Position numbers and translations under genes: made by a program
NCBI GenBank assembly: GCA_021324575.1
Contig: JAJPIW010000016.1
Coordinates: 97,202 to 161,201, forward strand
Reading direction: 5' to 3'
Length of the DNA: 64,000 nt
DNA from: Intrasporangiaceae bacterium
GTDB taxonomy: Bacteria; Actinomycetota; Actinomycetes; Actinomycetales; Dermatophilaceae
The notes under the pieces: generated by a model
The model's database searches: none
What the model was told of the DNA's origin: nothing
The model's input: the letters and a program-made list of their open reading frames with translations, nothing else
Shown: positions 33,470 to 44,092 of the stretch, in pieces
Position numbering within the stretch: position 1 is the first letter of the stretch
How the letters are laid out: the number at the start of each line of letters is the position of its first letter

Positions 33470-34290
33470 GTCACCGGGTTGCCGACCCGGTCCCCGATCG
33501 GCGCTACCGTCCTGCTCGCCGTGGCCGCGACCCAGCTGGGTGTCATCGTCGCGGCCGTCAACGGCTCCCCCTCTGGTTCACCGTTGCCGCTGCGCTGCGC
33601 TCGCGGCATACGCGATCCCGTTGACCCGGGGCGCCCTGTTGTTCCCCGACACCCCTCTGCAGCGCCGGATCCGGCGTCCGATCGAGGTGCGCAACATCTC
33701 GTTGCCCCGGATCGGCCGTGAGCCGCGAGAGGTGCCGCTGCCGTAGGTGACGACGGGCGTCGTCGGCGCCGTGCCGACCACGTCGGCTCGATCCTTCGTC
33801 GGCTCGATCGGGGCGATCAGCGGGCACTACTGGCCGTTCCTGGTCGTCACGGTGCTCTAGGTCGTCGTCTTCGGCCTCTGGGCGGCTGGGGCACGGTGGC
33901 GCTCCTGCCGGCCCGCCGGGAGGCGCCACGGGACCGGTACCGGCGCAAGGTCGTGGAGTACGTCCAGAGCCGGCGGCCGGAGGTGGCGTTCTCCTCCAGC
34001 GGCCCCGTCGACGCCATCTACCAGGCCAACATATGGCTACCCGTCCTGGAGCAGCTCGACCTCCGGGTGCTCGTCGTGCTGCGCGAGCGCCCGAGCCTGG
34101 ACGGGCCGGCCCCCACGACCCTTCCCGTCGTCGCGATCCCCACCGCGGTCGACCTGACGAACTTCCGGCTGCCGACCGTGCGGGTGGCCTTCTATGCCGC
34201 GCACGTCGGCAGTACATCCACCTGCAGCGCGAGCCGCGCATGAAGCACGTCTTCATCGGGCACGGGCGAGACCCGTCCCTCAGCTGTGGG
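33470..34290 (+). pseudogene. Decayed TagF-like glycerophosphotransferase gene
   Basis: No intact gene spans 33436-34293. Translation shows remnants of a second TagF-family protein: a membrane helix (HYWPFLVVTVL), then RPEVAFSSSGPVDAIYQANI, VLEQLDLRVLVVLRERPSLD, LPVVAIPTAVDLTNFRLPT, and in another frame REPRMKHVFIGHGRD, equal to the YLGHGESDK region of the intact gene. In-frame stops lie at 33744-33746 and 33858-33860, with frameshifts near 33893 and 34208. The C-terminal catalytic half is missing. The order and spacing argue for one ancestral gene that lost function. Confidence 0.8.
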
Positions 34291-34293
34291 CGC

Positions 34294-35283
34294 TCAGCGG
34301 GGCGGCCCGTACTTCTCGAGCTGGAGGGCCAGGTCCGCACGGGTCGCGGCCAGTCCGATCTGCAGCGGGGTGATCGAGCGCCGGTCGACCTCGGGGTAGA
34401 CGACAGAGCGGAGGGCCAGGTTGAGCGCCTGGACCGCGGCGGCCGGGCGGGAGGCGAGGACCAGCCGGGGCTTGTGCCGCACGACCGACCGGAGCACCCC
34501 GATGAGGTGCGCGATGCTGACCGCTCGGCCGGACGCGAGGACCTTGGTCCGGACCAGGCCTGGAGCACTGACCGCTGCCTCGGCGCGCAAGGCGTCCAGG
34601 CCGGCGAGGACCAGGTCGGCGCAGTCCGGGGCGTAGAGGTAGTCCCGGATCGTGTCGAGCGGCACGTAGATCGACAGCGGCCGGGCGAGCAGGTCGTGCC
34701 AGCACAGCTGGGAGATCAGGCCCTGCGCTTTCGCGAGGTTCTGGCCGGGTCCGTAGAGGTTGGCGATCCGGCCGGCGAGGCTCGCGACCCCCGTATCGGT
34801 GCTCCACGCGGCGAGCGCACCTTCGGCCGCCAGCTTTGCCTCGCCGTATGCCGCGAGCGGCCGGACCGGGGACCGTTCGTCGTGCGGTGGAGCGGGCACC
34901 CCGGCATACACGCCACCGGCGCTGGAGGAGAAGAAGACGGCTCCGCGGGCGGGCTCGGCGCGCGCGTCGGTCATGGCGTCGGCGATGGAGTCCAACGCTC
35001 CCCGGAAGACGTCGACCTCGTCCTCGAGGCTGGACCTGGTCGCGGAGGTGACGCCGGCACCCGCCGCCCAGACCACCTGCCAGGGCCGGTCCCGGGCTGC
35101 GTCGAGCAACCGGTGGGCCGTGGCTGCCAGGGCGGACCCGGCTTCGGGGCTGCCCCACGGGATGTCGTCGCCGACGAAGCGGTTGCCGGCGACCTCGAGG
35201 CTGCGGGTCAGGTGTTGGCCGAGGAGACCGCCGGCGCCGACGACCCAGGTGAGCGGTCGGGGCTGCGCCGGCGAGAGCGTCAC
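34294..35283 (-). CDS. NAD-dependent epimerase/dehydratase (extended SDR)
   Basis: A 329-residue nucleotide-sugar-type SDR. The cofactor loop is WVVGAGGLLGQHLTRSLE, catalytic residues are FFSSSAGGVYAG and AAYGEAKLAAEGA (YxxxK), and RIANLYGPGQNLAK is the usual substrate-side motif. The TGxxGxxG loop is altered to GAGGLLGQ. Substrate is unknown; with GT2 genes upstream it probably makes or modifies an activated sugar. The GTG overlaps the preceding stop (GTGA). Its stop sits next to the TagF remnant. Confidence 0.78.
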   Translation of the reverse strand: MTLSPAQPRPLTWVVGAGGLLGQHLTRSLEVAGNRFVGDDIPWGSPEAGSALAATAHRLLDAARDRPWQVVWAAGAGVTSATRSSLEDEVDVFRGALDSIADAMTDARAEPARGAVFFSSSAGGVYAGVPAPPHDERSPVRPLAAYGEAKLAAEGALAAWSTDTGVASLAGRIANLYGPGQNLAKAQGLISQLCWHDLLARPLSIYVPLDTIRDYLYAPDCADLVLAGLDALRAEAAVSAPGLVRTKVLASGRAVSIAHLIGVLRSVVRHKPRLVLASRPAAAVQALNLALRSVVYPEVDRRSITPLQIGLAATRADLALQLEKYGPPR

Positions 35284-36275
35284 GTGCGGCCGAGCGGCCC
35301 GGCTTTGGGATCGCTCACGATGACATAGATCGGCTTGCCCATCGCCATGTTGACGGCGACACCGATGTACTCGGCGATCACGCCCAGAGAGAACAGGATG
35401 AGGCCGGTGCCGAGGAGCTGGACGACGATCGAGGACGTCCAGCCCTGGGGGACGGTGGCGTTCGTGGCGGTCGCGATGACCAGGTACACCGCCGCCGCGA
35501 CTCCGAAGACGGCGATGAGGACGCCCAGACCGCTGACGATCCGCAGCCCCCGCGTGCCGCTGGAGAGCACGAGCCGCCAGAAGTGGGAGAGGAGCCGCCT
35601 AAGCGAGTAGCCCGAGGGACGGTCCTCCGAGCGCAGCTCCACCGGGCAGAACGCCGCGGAACCGGCGATCCACTGGAGGGCGATGTCGAGGTAGACCCCG
35701 GCTCCGGCATACGCCGCGACGCTCCGGCCGACCTCGCCGAGGATCAGGCGGTAGCTCTGGAAGGAGGCCTGGGCACCTTGGGACAGGATCGACCCGAACA
35801 CCCACTTGGCGCCCTTGGACGCTGCGTTCCGCAGGAAGCCGTGCGGCGGCAGGTTGGTCGGGTCCGCGTAGACCACCTGGGCCTGCTCGCGCAGCGCCAT
35901 GTCGAGGAAGGCACCCATGTCGGCCGGGTCGTGCTGACCGTCCTCGTCGAGGGTGACGATCCAGTCACCGGTGGAGGAGGCCATGCCGGCGAGGGTCGCC
36001 GGATGCTGGCCGTAGTTGCGGCTCAGCCACACCGGTCGGACGAAGTCGTAGGTCGCCTGGAGGTCGCGGATGGTCTGGTCGGACCCGTCCGGGCCGTTGT
36101 CGTGGACGAGGAGGAGCTCGGTGACGACGAAGGGATGCCCGTCGGGTGTCGTGCTCGGAGTGGCGTATGCCGCGACCTCGGCCGCGACGTGCGGCAGGGT
36201 CTTCTCGCCCTGGTAGACCGGAATCACCACCGAGATCCGATGAGCCTGGGGGGGCGGTTCCACAGCGTTCACCAC
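35280..36275 (-). CDS. GT2 glycosyltransferase with C-terminal membrane helices
   Basis: A 331-residue protein with a GT-A domain: RISVVIPVYQGEKTLPHVA, LLLVHDNGPDGSDQTIRDL, LSRNYGQHPATLAGMASSTG and DWIVTLDEDGQHDPADM (DED metal site). Two C-terminal helices follow (SGLGVLIAVFGVAAAVYLV and VVQLLGTGLILFSLGVIAEY), as in DPM1/GtrB-type enzymes that make polyprenyl-phosphate sugars. With GtrA two genes upstream this gives a GtrA/GtrB-like pair. I place the start at GTG 36275; an upstream frame adds 50 unrelated residues. Confidence 0.83.
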   Translation of the reverse strand: MVNAVEPPPQAHRISVVIPVYQGEKTLPHVAAEVAAYATPSTTPDGHPFVVTELLLVHDNGPDGSDQTIRDLQATYDFVRPVWLSRNYGQHPATLAGMASSTGDWIVTLDEDGQHDPADMGAFLDMALREQAQVVYADPTNLPPHGFLRNAASKGAKWVFGSILSQGAQASFQSYRLILGEVGRSVAAYAGAGVYLDIALQWIAGSAAFCPVELRSEDRPSGYSLRRLLSHFWRLVLSSGTRGLRIVSGLGVLIAVFGVAAAVYLVIATATNATVPQGWTSSIVVQLLGTGLILFSLGVIAEYIGVAVNMAMGKPIYVIVSDPKAGPLGRT

Positions 36276-36312
36276 GGCGGGAACCTTATCCCATCGCCCC
36301 GGGGAAACCCGG

Positions 36313-37152
36313 TCACTCCGCGGCGTGCATGCGCCGCCCGACCCACAGATAGGCGAGCCGCCGCTGGACCGCGGTGAGCCGGGCACGGGCGTCACCGACG
36401 ACCAGGTCCCGTCGGGAGAGGACACCGGGATTGCGAGCGGCCAAGGCGTGGTGGAAGCCGATCACCTGGTCGGACTGGCTCTTGGCCAGGTTGACGCTCC
36501 ACTGGCCGGCGCTCAGCCGGAAGTGGGCGAGCGAGCGGTCGACTCCGTAGAAGTCGCCCCGCGCGAGGACGTCGCAGTACGTCTGCTGGTCGATGACGTA
36601 GGGGTGGTCGGCCTTCCACCCGCCGGCGGCCGTGAACGCTGCCCGGTCGAAGAGCACGCAGGCCGGTTCACCGAAGATGTTGGCGCCCGCGACGACGGTG
36701 CGGCGCATCGCGGTGCGGCCCGGACGCCGCCCGGTCATGCCGGCCAGCCCACGAGCCCGGATGACGACGTTGCCGCGGGCGTCGATCAGGTCCCGCTTGG
36801 CCGACACCATGACGATGCCGGGGGCCGAGTCGATGGCGGCGACCTGAACGGCCAGACAGTCCGGCTCGATGATGTCGTCACCGCAGACGAGCTTGAGCAG
36901 CTCGCCGCTGGCCTCGGCCGTGACCGCCAGCCAGTTCGCGGGCGCCCCACCGCCGCTCGGCGTCTGGAAGAGCCGGACCCGCGGGTCCGAAGCAAAGCGC
37001 TGCAAGAGGTCCCAGGTGTCATCGGTGGAGGAGTGGTCGGAGATGACCAGCTCGAAGTCGGCAAAGGTCTGGGCCAGGACCGACTCGACTGTCGCCTCGA
37101 TGAAGTCGGCGTTGTTGTAGGACGGGATGACGACGGAGACGCGGGGGCTCAC
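36313..37152 (-). CDS. GT2 glycosyltransferase
   Basis: A 279-residue cytoplasmic GT-A glycosyltransferase. It shows RVSVVIPSYNNADFIEATVE, ELVISDHSSTDDTWDLLQ, LLKLVCGDDIIEPDCL (the GDD metal site) and FGEPACVLFDRAAFTAAGGW near residue 160. No membrane segment is present. The GTG start overlaps the GtrA stop by 4 bp, so the two are coupled. Donor and linkage are unknown. Confidence 0.82.
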   Translation of the reverse strand: MSPRVSVVIPSYNNADFIEATVESVLAQTFADFELVISDHSSTDDTWDLLQRFASDPRVRLFQTPSGGGAPANWLAVTAEASGELLKLVCGDDIIEPDCLAVQVAAIDSAPGIVMVSAKRDLIDARGNVVIRARGLAGMTGRRPGRTAMRRTVVAGANIFGEPACVLFDRAAFTAAGGWKADHPYVIDQQTYCDVLARGDFYGVDRSLAHFRLSAGQWSVNLAKSQSDQVIGFHHALAARNPGVLSRRDLVVGDARARLTAVQRRLAYLWVGRRMHAAE

Positions 37153-37664
37153 GGATGTACCTCGGGCTGGTCGGGGGAAGGCGTGCGACGGAAGGAGAAG
37201 TACTTGTGGCCGAACCAGCTGATCGCCGTCGTCGCGACGAGGACGACGAGCTGGCTCACGATCGGGGTGAGGTGACCCACCTCGACGAGGAGCGGAAGCA
37301 GTGCCGCATTGACACCGAGGGAGACCAGGTAGACCGACTCGAAGCGGGCGAGGTCAGCCAGGACGTGGCCGCGGACGCGGAAGACGAGATGTCGGTACAG
37401 CCAGAACGCACAGAGCACGGCGACGACGTGCGCGCAGCCCAGGGTCACCATGTAGCCGTAGCGGCCGGCGTGCCGCCCGACGAAGTGCTGGAAGAAGACG
37501 AAGGCGACGAACCCGATGGCCGTGTTGAGGCCGCCGACGATGAGGAAGGCCAGGCGCTGGTCCTTGACCACCGACAGCAGCGGACCTGGCGGCCCCTGCA
37601 CACCCGGCGGCGCGTCGGCCGGGGTGCCTTGGGCCGACGCCTCGGCGCTGGGCGGGTCGGTCAC
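37149..37664 (-). CDS. GtrA family membrane protein
   Basis: A 171-residue protein with a ~30-residue Pro/Ala-rich N-terminus and four membrane helices, including FLIVGGLNTAIGFVAFVFFQ (family signature) and ISWFGHKYFSFRRTP at the end. GtrA proteins are thought to flip polyprenyl-phosphate-linked sugars. GAGGAGC precedes the GTG start, so this gene uses a Shine-Dalgarno. It leads the run GtrA, GT2, GtrB-like GT2, SDR. Confidence 0.87.
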   Translation of the reverse strand: MTDPPSAEASAQGTPADAPPGVQGPPGPLLSVVKDQRLAFLIVGGLNTAIGFVAFVFFQHFVGRHAGRYGYMVTLGCAHVVAVLCAFWLYRHLVFRVRGHVLADLARFESVYLVSLGVNAALLPLLVEVGHLTPIVSQLVVLVATTAISWFGHKYFSFRRTPSPDQPEVHP

Positions 37665-37804
37665 GGTGCTCCTCGGTCGAAGGACCGCCGGTCAGCCGAC
37701 GGTCGTCTGGGTGAACACTCGCCGGCAGCAGGCGCGCTCGAGGGCGCTATCAGGACGTGGTCTCCGGGTCGCGAGTCGGTCGCCAGCCTACAAGCGGACC
37801 GCCG

Positions 37805-37810
37805 TACACT
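37805..37810 (+). promoter_or_regulatory. -10 box of the first GT-C-like paralogue (leaderless)
   Basis: TACACT is 8 nt before the ATG at 37819. The second paralogue (44093) has the identical hexamer at 7 nt, suggesting shared control. Confidence 0.5.
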
Positions 37811-37818
37811 CGGAAATC

Positions 37819-40137
37819 ATGGCGTCACCTCCGGACCATGCCCCCGGCCTCTCGACCGGTGAGGGAGCGACCTCGTCCAGCATGGCCGCCGAGCCGCCGG
37901 GCCGCGCCGAGGACAAGCTCCGGGGGTGGCTCTGGTACCTCGCCGCCGTCGTGACGACGCTCGCGATCCTCGCCATCCCGCTGTTCGCGTCCCGTCGCTA
38001 CTACTTCTACGGTGACACCCAGATCGGCTCCTTCGGCCAGTGGTACCACTTCGGCCAGTCGCTCCTCGAGGGCCGGTGGCCCTACCTCGACCTGGGCGGC
38101 TGGCGCGGTGGCAACGCGGCGGCCGAGGGCCAGGTCGGCCTGTTCAACCCCGTCATCATGGCCATCGCCGTGCTGTCGACCAAGACGTCGAGCGCGCTCG
38201 CCTTCGCGACCGCCGTCAAGGTGGGCACGGCGCTGTTCGGGATGAGCGGCGTCTACGTCCTCGCCCGGCAGTTCCGGGTCGCTCCGCCCTGGGCCTACGT
38301 CGCCGCCACGGCCACCCTGCTCGGTGGCGTGACCCAGTACCTGGACCTCGCGACCTGGATGACCGGCCTGGAGGTCTGGGCTCTCGTCCCGTGGTGCTGG
38401 TGGGCGATCCGCCGCACGATGACCAACCGGGCCAACCCGGCGCTCGCGCTGGTCTTCTGCTATCTCATGGTCTCCATCGGCTATGTCTACGGGACCATCT
38501 ACCTGGTCCTGGTGTTCGTCGCCTGCCTCGTCGACGGCTACCGTCTCCACGGCAAAGGCGCGGTGCTGCGGGTTCTCGGGATGGGGGTCTGCGCCGGGCT
38601 GCTCACGCTCACCGTGTACCTCCCGGGCGTCCTCACCGCACCGGTCACCGCTCGCAACGGGCTGGCGATCACCAACGACAACTCGCTGGCCGTCCAGGTC
38701 AGCAACTACTTCGCCTCGATGATCCCGGCGACCGAGATCCCGGCGAACGGCATCGCCCGCTCGGCGAACCCGGTCGGCTACATCGCGTGGTTCCTCCCAC
38801 TCCTTGCCTTCGTCGACCGGCGCCGGATCAGGGCTGCCCTGCGCCCGATGACCGGGATGATCCTGGTCCTCGTCGTCTTCGCCATGTGGTCGGTGGGCCC
38901 CACGATCGTCGGCCCGCTGCGCTACCCCGCCCGCGTGATGCCGATCGTCGCGATGTGCGCCATCCTGCTCACCGTCGTCCTCATCGACCGGGCCAGCACA
39001 GCCCCCCGGCGCGGCCGGCTCTTCGCGGCCCTGGCCACGGTCGTGGTCGGCGCCTACCTCGGCACCACCCGGGCCGTGTGGCACGCCATCCCGGTGCTCA
39101 TCCAGATGGCCCTCATCCTCGGGGGCGTGGTCCTCGTCTGGGGAGCATGGCGCATGCTGTCCAAGGGTGGCCGGACCGGCCGGTTCGGCTCAGTCGGAGC
39201 CGGCACCTGCGCCGTCATCGTGGCGGTGTTCGGCGTGGGTCTGTCGGCGGAGCAGCACATCGTCACACCACTGCCCGCCTCGACGAACCGGAACATGCCG
39301 GCCGATGTGGCCGACTACGCGCCCGTGCTCGCGGACGCCAAGGGCGACGTCATGGTCATCGGCGACCAGCGGACCTACCTGCAGAAGCACCCGGACGCCG
39401 CCGCCGACATCCTCATCGGGTCCTCGTGGTACCTCACCGACCGCGAGGTCTCCAACAGCTACTCCACCATCAGCTTCCGCACCTACATGAACCGCTACTG
39501 CATCGGCATCGTCGGAGCGACCTGCCGGGGAGCAGCCGCGACGCTGGCGTCCACCGAGCCGACGACGGGTCTGCCGCGTGCCGACCTGCTGTCCCTGAGC
39601 ACGCTGCTCATCTTCAAGCCCACGACCGGGACCGTCGGCGAGAAGTCCCCACCGCCTGGCTGGCACGTCGCCAAGGTCAACGACCTGGTCGTCATGTGGG
39701 TCCGGGACAAGCCGCTGCCTACCGCGGGTGGCGTCGTCCACACGTCGACCGGTACGACGGTCACCGAAGTGCGTCGCGACGACAACGCCGCGACGATCCG
39801 GGTGGACCAGGTGCCGAGCAGCGGCGGCACCGTGACGTTCAGCCGCCTCGCGTGGCCGGGCTACAAGGTGGACGGCGGAGCGCGGCTCGCGACACCCGTC
39901 GACCAGTACCTCCTGACCATCGACGTCCCCGGCTCTGCGGTCGGCAGGACCGTCACCGTCCGGTTCGCGCCGCCGGGCTTCGCGCTGGAGATGGGAGCGT
40001 GGGCCCTGAGCGTCCTCGCCTCGGTCCTCTGGGTGGTCGTGGCCGCGGTCCGACGACGCCGAGAACACAGCGGGCGCCCGCTCGCTGCCGCGCCCCCCGC
40101 ACCCTCCGAACCCGTCGCCGAGTCGGCGCTGGCATGA
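37819..40137 (+). CDS. GT-C/YfhO-like polytopic membrane protein, paralogue 1
   Basis: A 772-residue protein with about twelve membrane helices in the first ~460 residues, an extracytoplasmic domain of ~270 residues and one last helix (LSVLASVLWVVVAAV). The first loop has RYYFYGDTQIGSFGQWYHFG, where the Asp fits the catalytic position of GT-C enzymes. It is a close paralogue of the 44.1 kb gene (shared GDTQ, WRGGN, GPLRYPARVMP, GSSWYLTD, TFSRLAWPGY). It may add a sugar to a lipid-linked or exported glycan; no named family is certain. A broken third copy follows immediately. Confidence 0.75.
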   Translation: MASPPDHAPGLSTGEGATSSSMAAEPPGRAEDKLRGWLWYLAAVVTTLAILAIPLFASRRYYFYGDTQIGSFGQWYHFGQSLLEGRWPYLDLGGWRGGNAAAEGQVGLFNPVIMAIAVLSTKTSSALAFATAVKVGTALFGMSGVYVLARQFRVAPPWAYVAATATLLGGVTQYLDLATWMTGLEVWALVPWCWWAIRRTMTNRANPALALVFCYLMVSIGYVYGTIYLVLVFVACLVDGYRLHGKGAVLRVLGMGVCAGLLTLTVYLPGVLTAPVTARNGLAITNDNSLAVQVSNYFASMIPATEIPANGIARSANPVGYIAWFLPLLAFVDRRRIRAALRPMTGMILVLVVFAMWSVGPTIVGPLRYPARVMPIVAMCAILLTVVLIDRASTAPRRGRLFAALATVVVGAYLGTTRAVWHAIPVLIQMALILGGVVLVWGAWRMLSKGGRTGRFGSVGAGTCAVIVAVFGVGLSAEQHIVTPLPASTNRNMPADVADYAPVLADAKGDVMVIGDQRTYLQKHPDAAADILIGSSWYLTDREVSNSYSTISFRTYMNRYCIGIVGATCRGAAATLASTEPTTGLPRADLLSLSTLLIFKPTTGTVGEKSPPPGWHVAKVNDLVVMWVRDKPLPTAGGVVHTSTGTTVTEVRRDDNAATIRVDQVPSSGGTVTFSRLAWPGYKVDGGARLATPVDQYLLTIDVPGSAVGRTVTVRFAPPGFALEMGAWALSVLASVLWVVVAAVRRRREHSGRPLAAAPPAPSEPVAESALA

Positions 40138-40159
40138 CGTCCCAGAGGGGCGTTTGGGG

Positions 40160-40600
40160 TGGTGCCTCGGAACCGCCGTGTCGGCCGTGCTCGTCAGGCT
40201 CATCCCCCTGCACTGGGAGCCGCGCCACGCCTTCTACGGCGACACCCAGGTCGGCGCCTTCGGAGTCTGGTCCCCACCTCGGCCACGACCTGCTGACCGG
40301 CCACTGGCCGCTGCTACCTCGGCGTCATCCTGCTGGCGTGCCTCCTGGACGTGGCGCTCGCCGAGAGCCCGAGAGGTCTGCTCACCTGCGCAGCGGCCTT
40401 GGACACCCTCTTCGGAGTGGTCCCCGGGACGGGACGTACCCGGGTCGATCTGATATCGGTCAGCACGATCCTCGTCTTCAGGCCCAACCTCCCCGCCACG
40501 GCCGACCGTGTCCCACCAGCCGGCTCGAGCGTGGTGAAGTCGACGCCGCTCATCGTGCTCTGGCCCCTGGGCCACGGGCAGTGGGCTCGGCGTCGGCGGC
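40160..40600 (+). pseudogene. Remnant of a third GT-C/YfhO-like paralogue
   Basis: Fragments in order but in different frames match the two flanking paralogues. RHAFYGDTQVGAFGVW equals the N-terminal GDTQ loop, HLGHDLLTGHWPLL (shifted frame) continues it, LGVILLACLLDVAL matches a mid-protein helix, and RTRVDLISVSTILVFRPN followed by PPAGSSVV matches the C-terminal region (ADLLSVSTLVLWRPT, PPAGWHV). About 1.8 kb of gene has collapsed to ~0.44 kb by internal deletions. It ends against the rmlD stop. Confidence 0.8.
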
Positions 40601-43409
<2,809 letters not shown>

Positions 43410-43413
<4 letters not shown>

Positions 43414-44030
43414 ACATGCAGTTCCGCGACCTCGCGGTCGCCGGCGCCCTCGAGGTGACCCCCAAGCAGTTCAGCGACGACCGCGGCAGCTTCGCCGAGG
43501 GCTTCCGCATCGACCACCTGGCCGAGCGGATCGGTCACGAGCTCATCGTCCGGCAGACCAACCTGTCGGTGTCCGTTGCCGGGGCGCTGCGCGGTCTCCA
43601 CTACGCCGACGTCCCGCCGTCCCAGGCCAAGTACGTCACGGCCACGAGCGGGGTGTTCCTCGACATCGTCGTCGACATCCGCACCGGCTCCCCGACCTAC
43701 GGCGCGGTCGACGCGGTCCGCCTCGACACCGCCGACCGCCGAGCGGTCTACGTCCCCGAGGGCGTCGGCCATCTCCTCGCCTGCCTGGAGGCCGGCACGG
43801 CGATCTACCTGTGCTCCGAGGTCTTCAACCCGGTCGCTGAGCGAGGCATCAACCCGCTCGACCCGGAGCTGAACCTCCCGCTGCCGCAAGGGTTCGCACC
43901 GATCGTGTCGCCCAAGGACGAGCAGGCGCCGACGCTCGCCGAGGCCGGGGCGGCGGGCCTGCTGCCGACGTATGCCGCATGCACGGCCTACTCGAAGGCT
44001 CTCGCCGAGCGGTCATCCGGGGGCGCGTGA
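43410..44030 (+). CDS. rmlC: dTDP-4-dehydrorhamnose 3,5-epimerase
   Basis: A 206-residue cupin epimerase. Motifs: [34 protein letters not shown] (catalytic His in RGLHY), [20 protein letters not shown], and [26 protein letters not shown] replaces the more usual GxAHGF segment, consistent with actinobacterial members. The GTG at 43410 overlaps the rmlA stop (GTGA), with an ATG two codons later. Confidence 0.92.
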
Positions 44031-44079
44031 TCGGCTCGACCGCAGCCACCGGTGCATCGGGGAGACCAGGGGGCCGACC

Positions 44080-44085
44080 TACACT
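44080..44085 (+). promoter_or_regulatory. -10 box of the second GT-C-like paralogue (leaderless)
   Basis: TACACT is 7 nt before the ATG at 44093. Confidence 0.5.
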
Positions 44086-44092
44086 TCACGCC

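Noticed and set aside
33896..34243. A 115-codon open frame as a real small gene
   Set aside because: It matches the middle of TagF-like proteins and is flanked by further TagF fragments in other frames, so it is part of a pseudogene.
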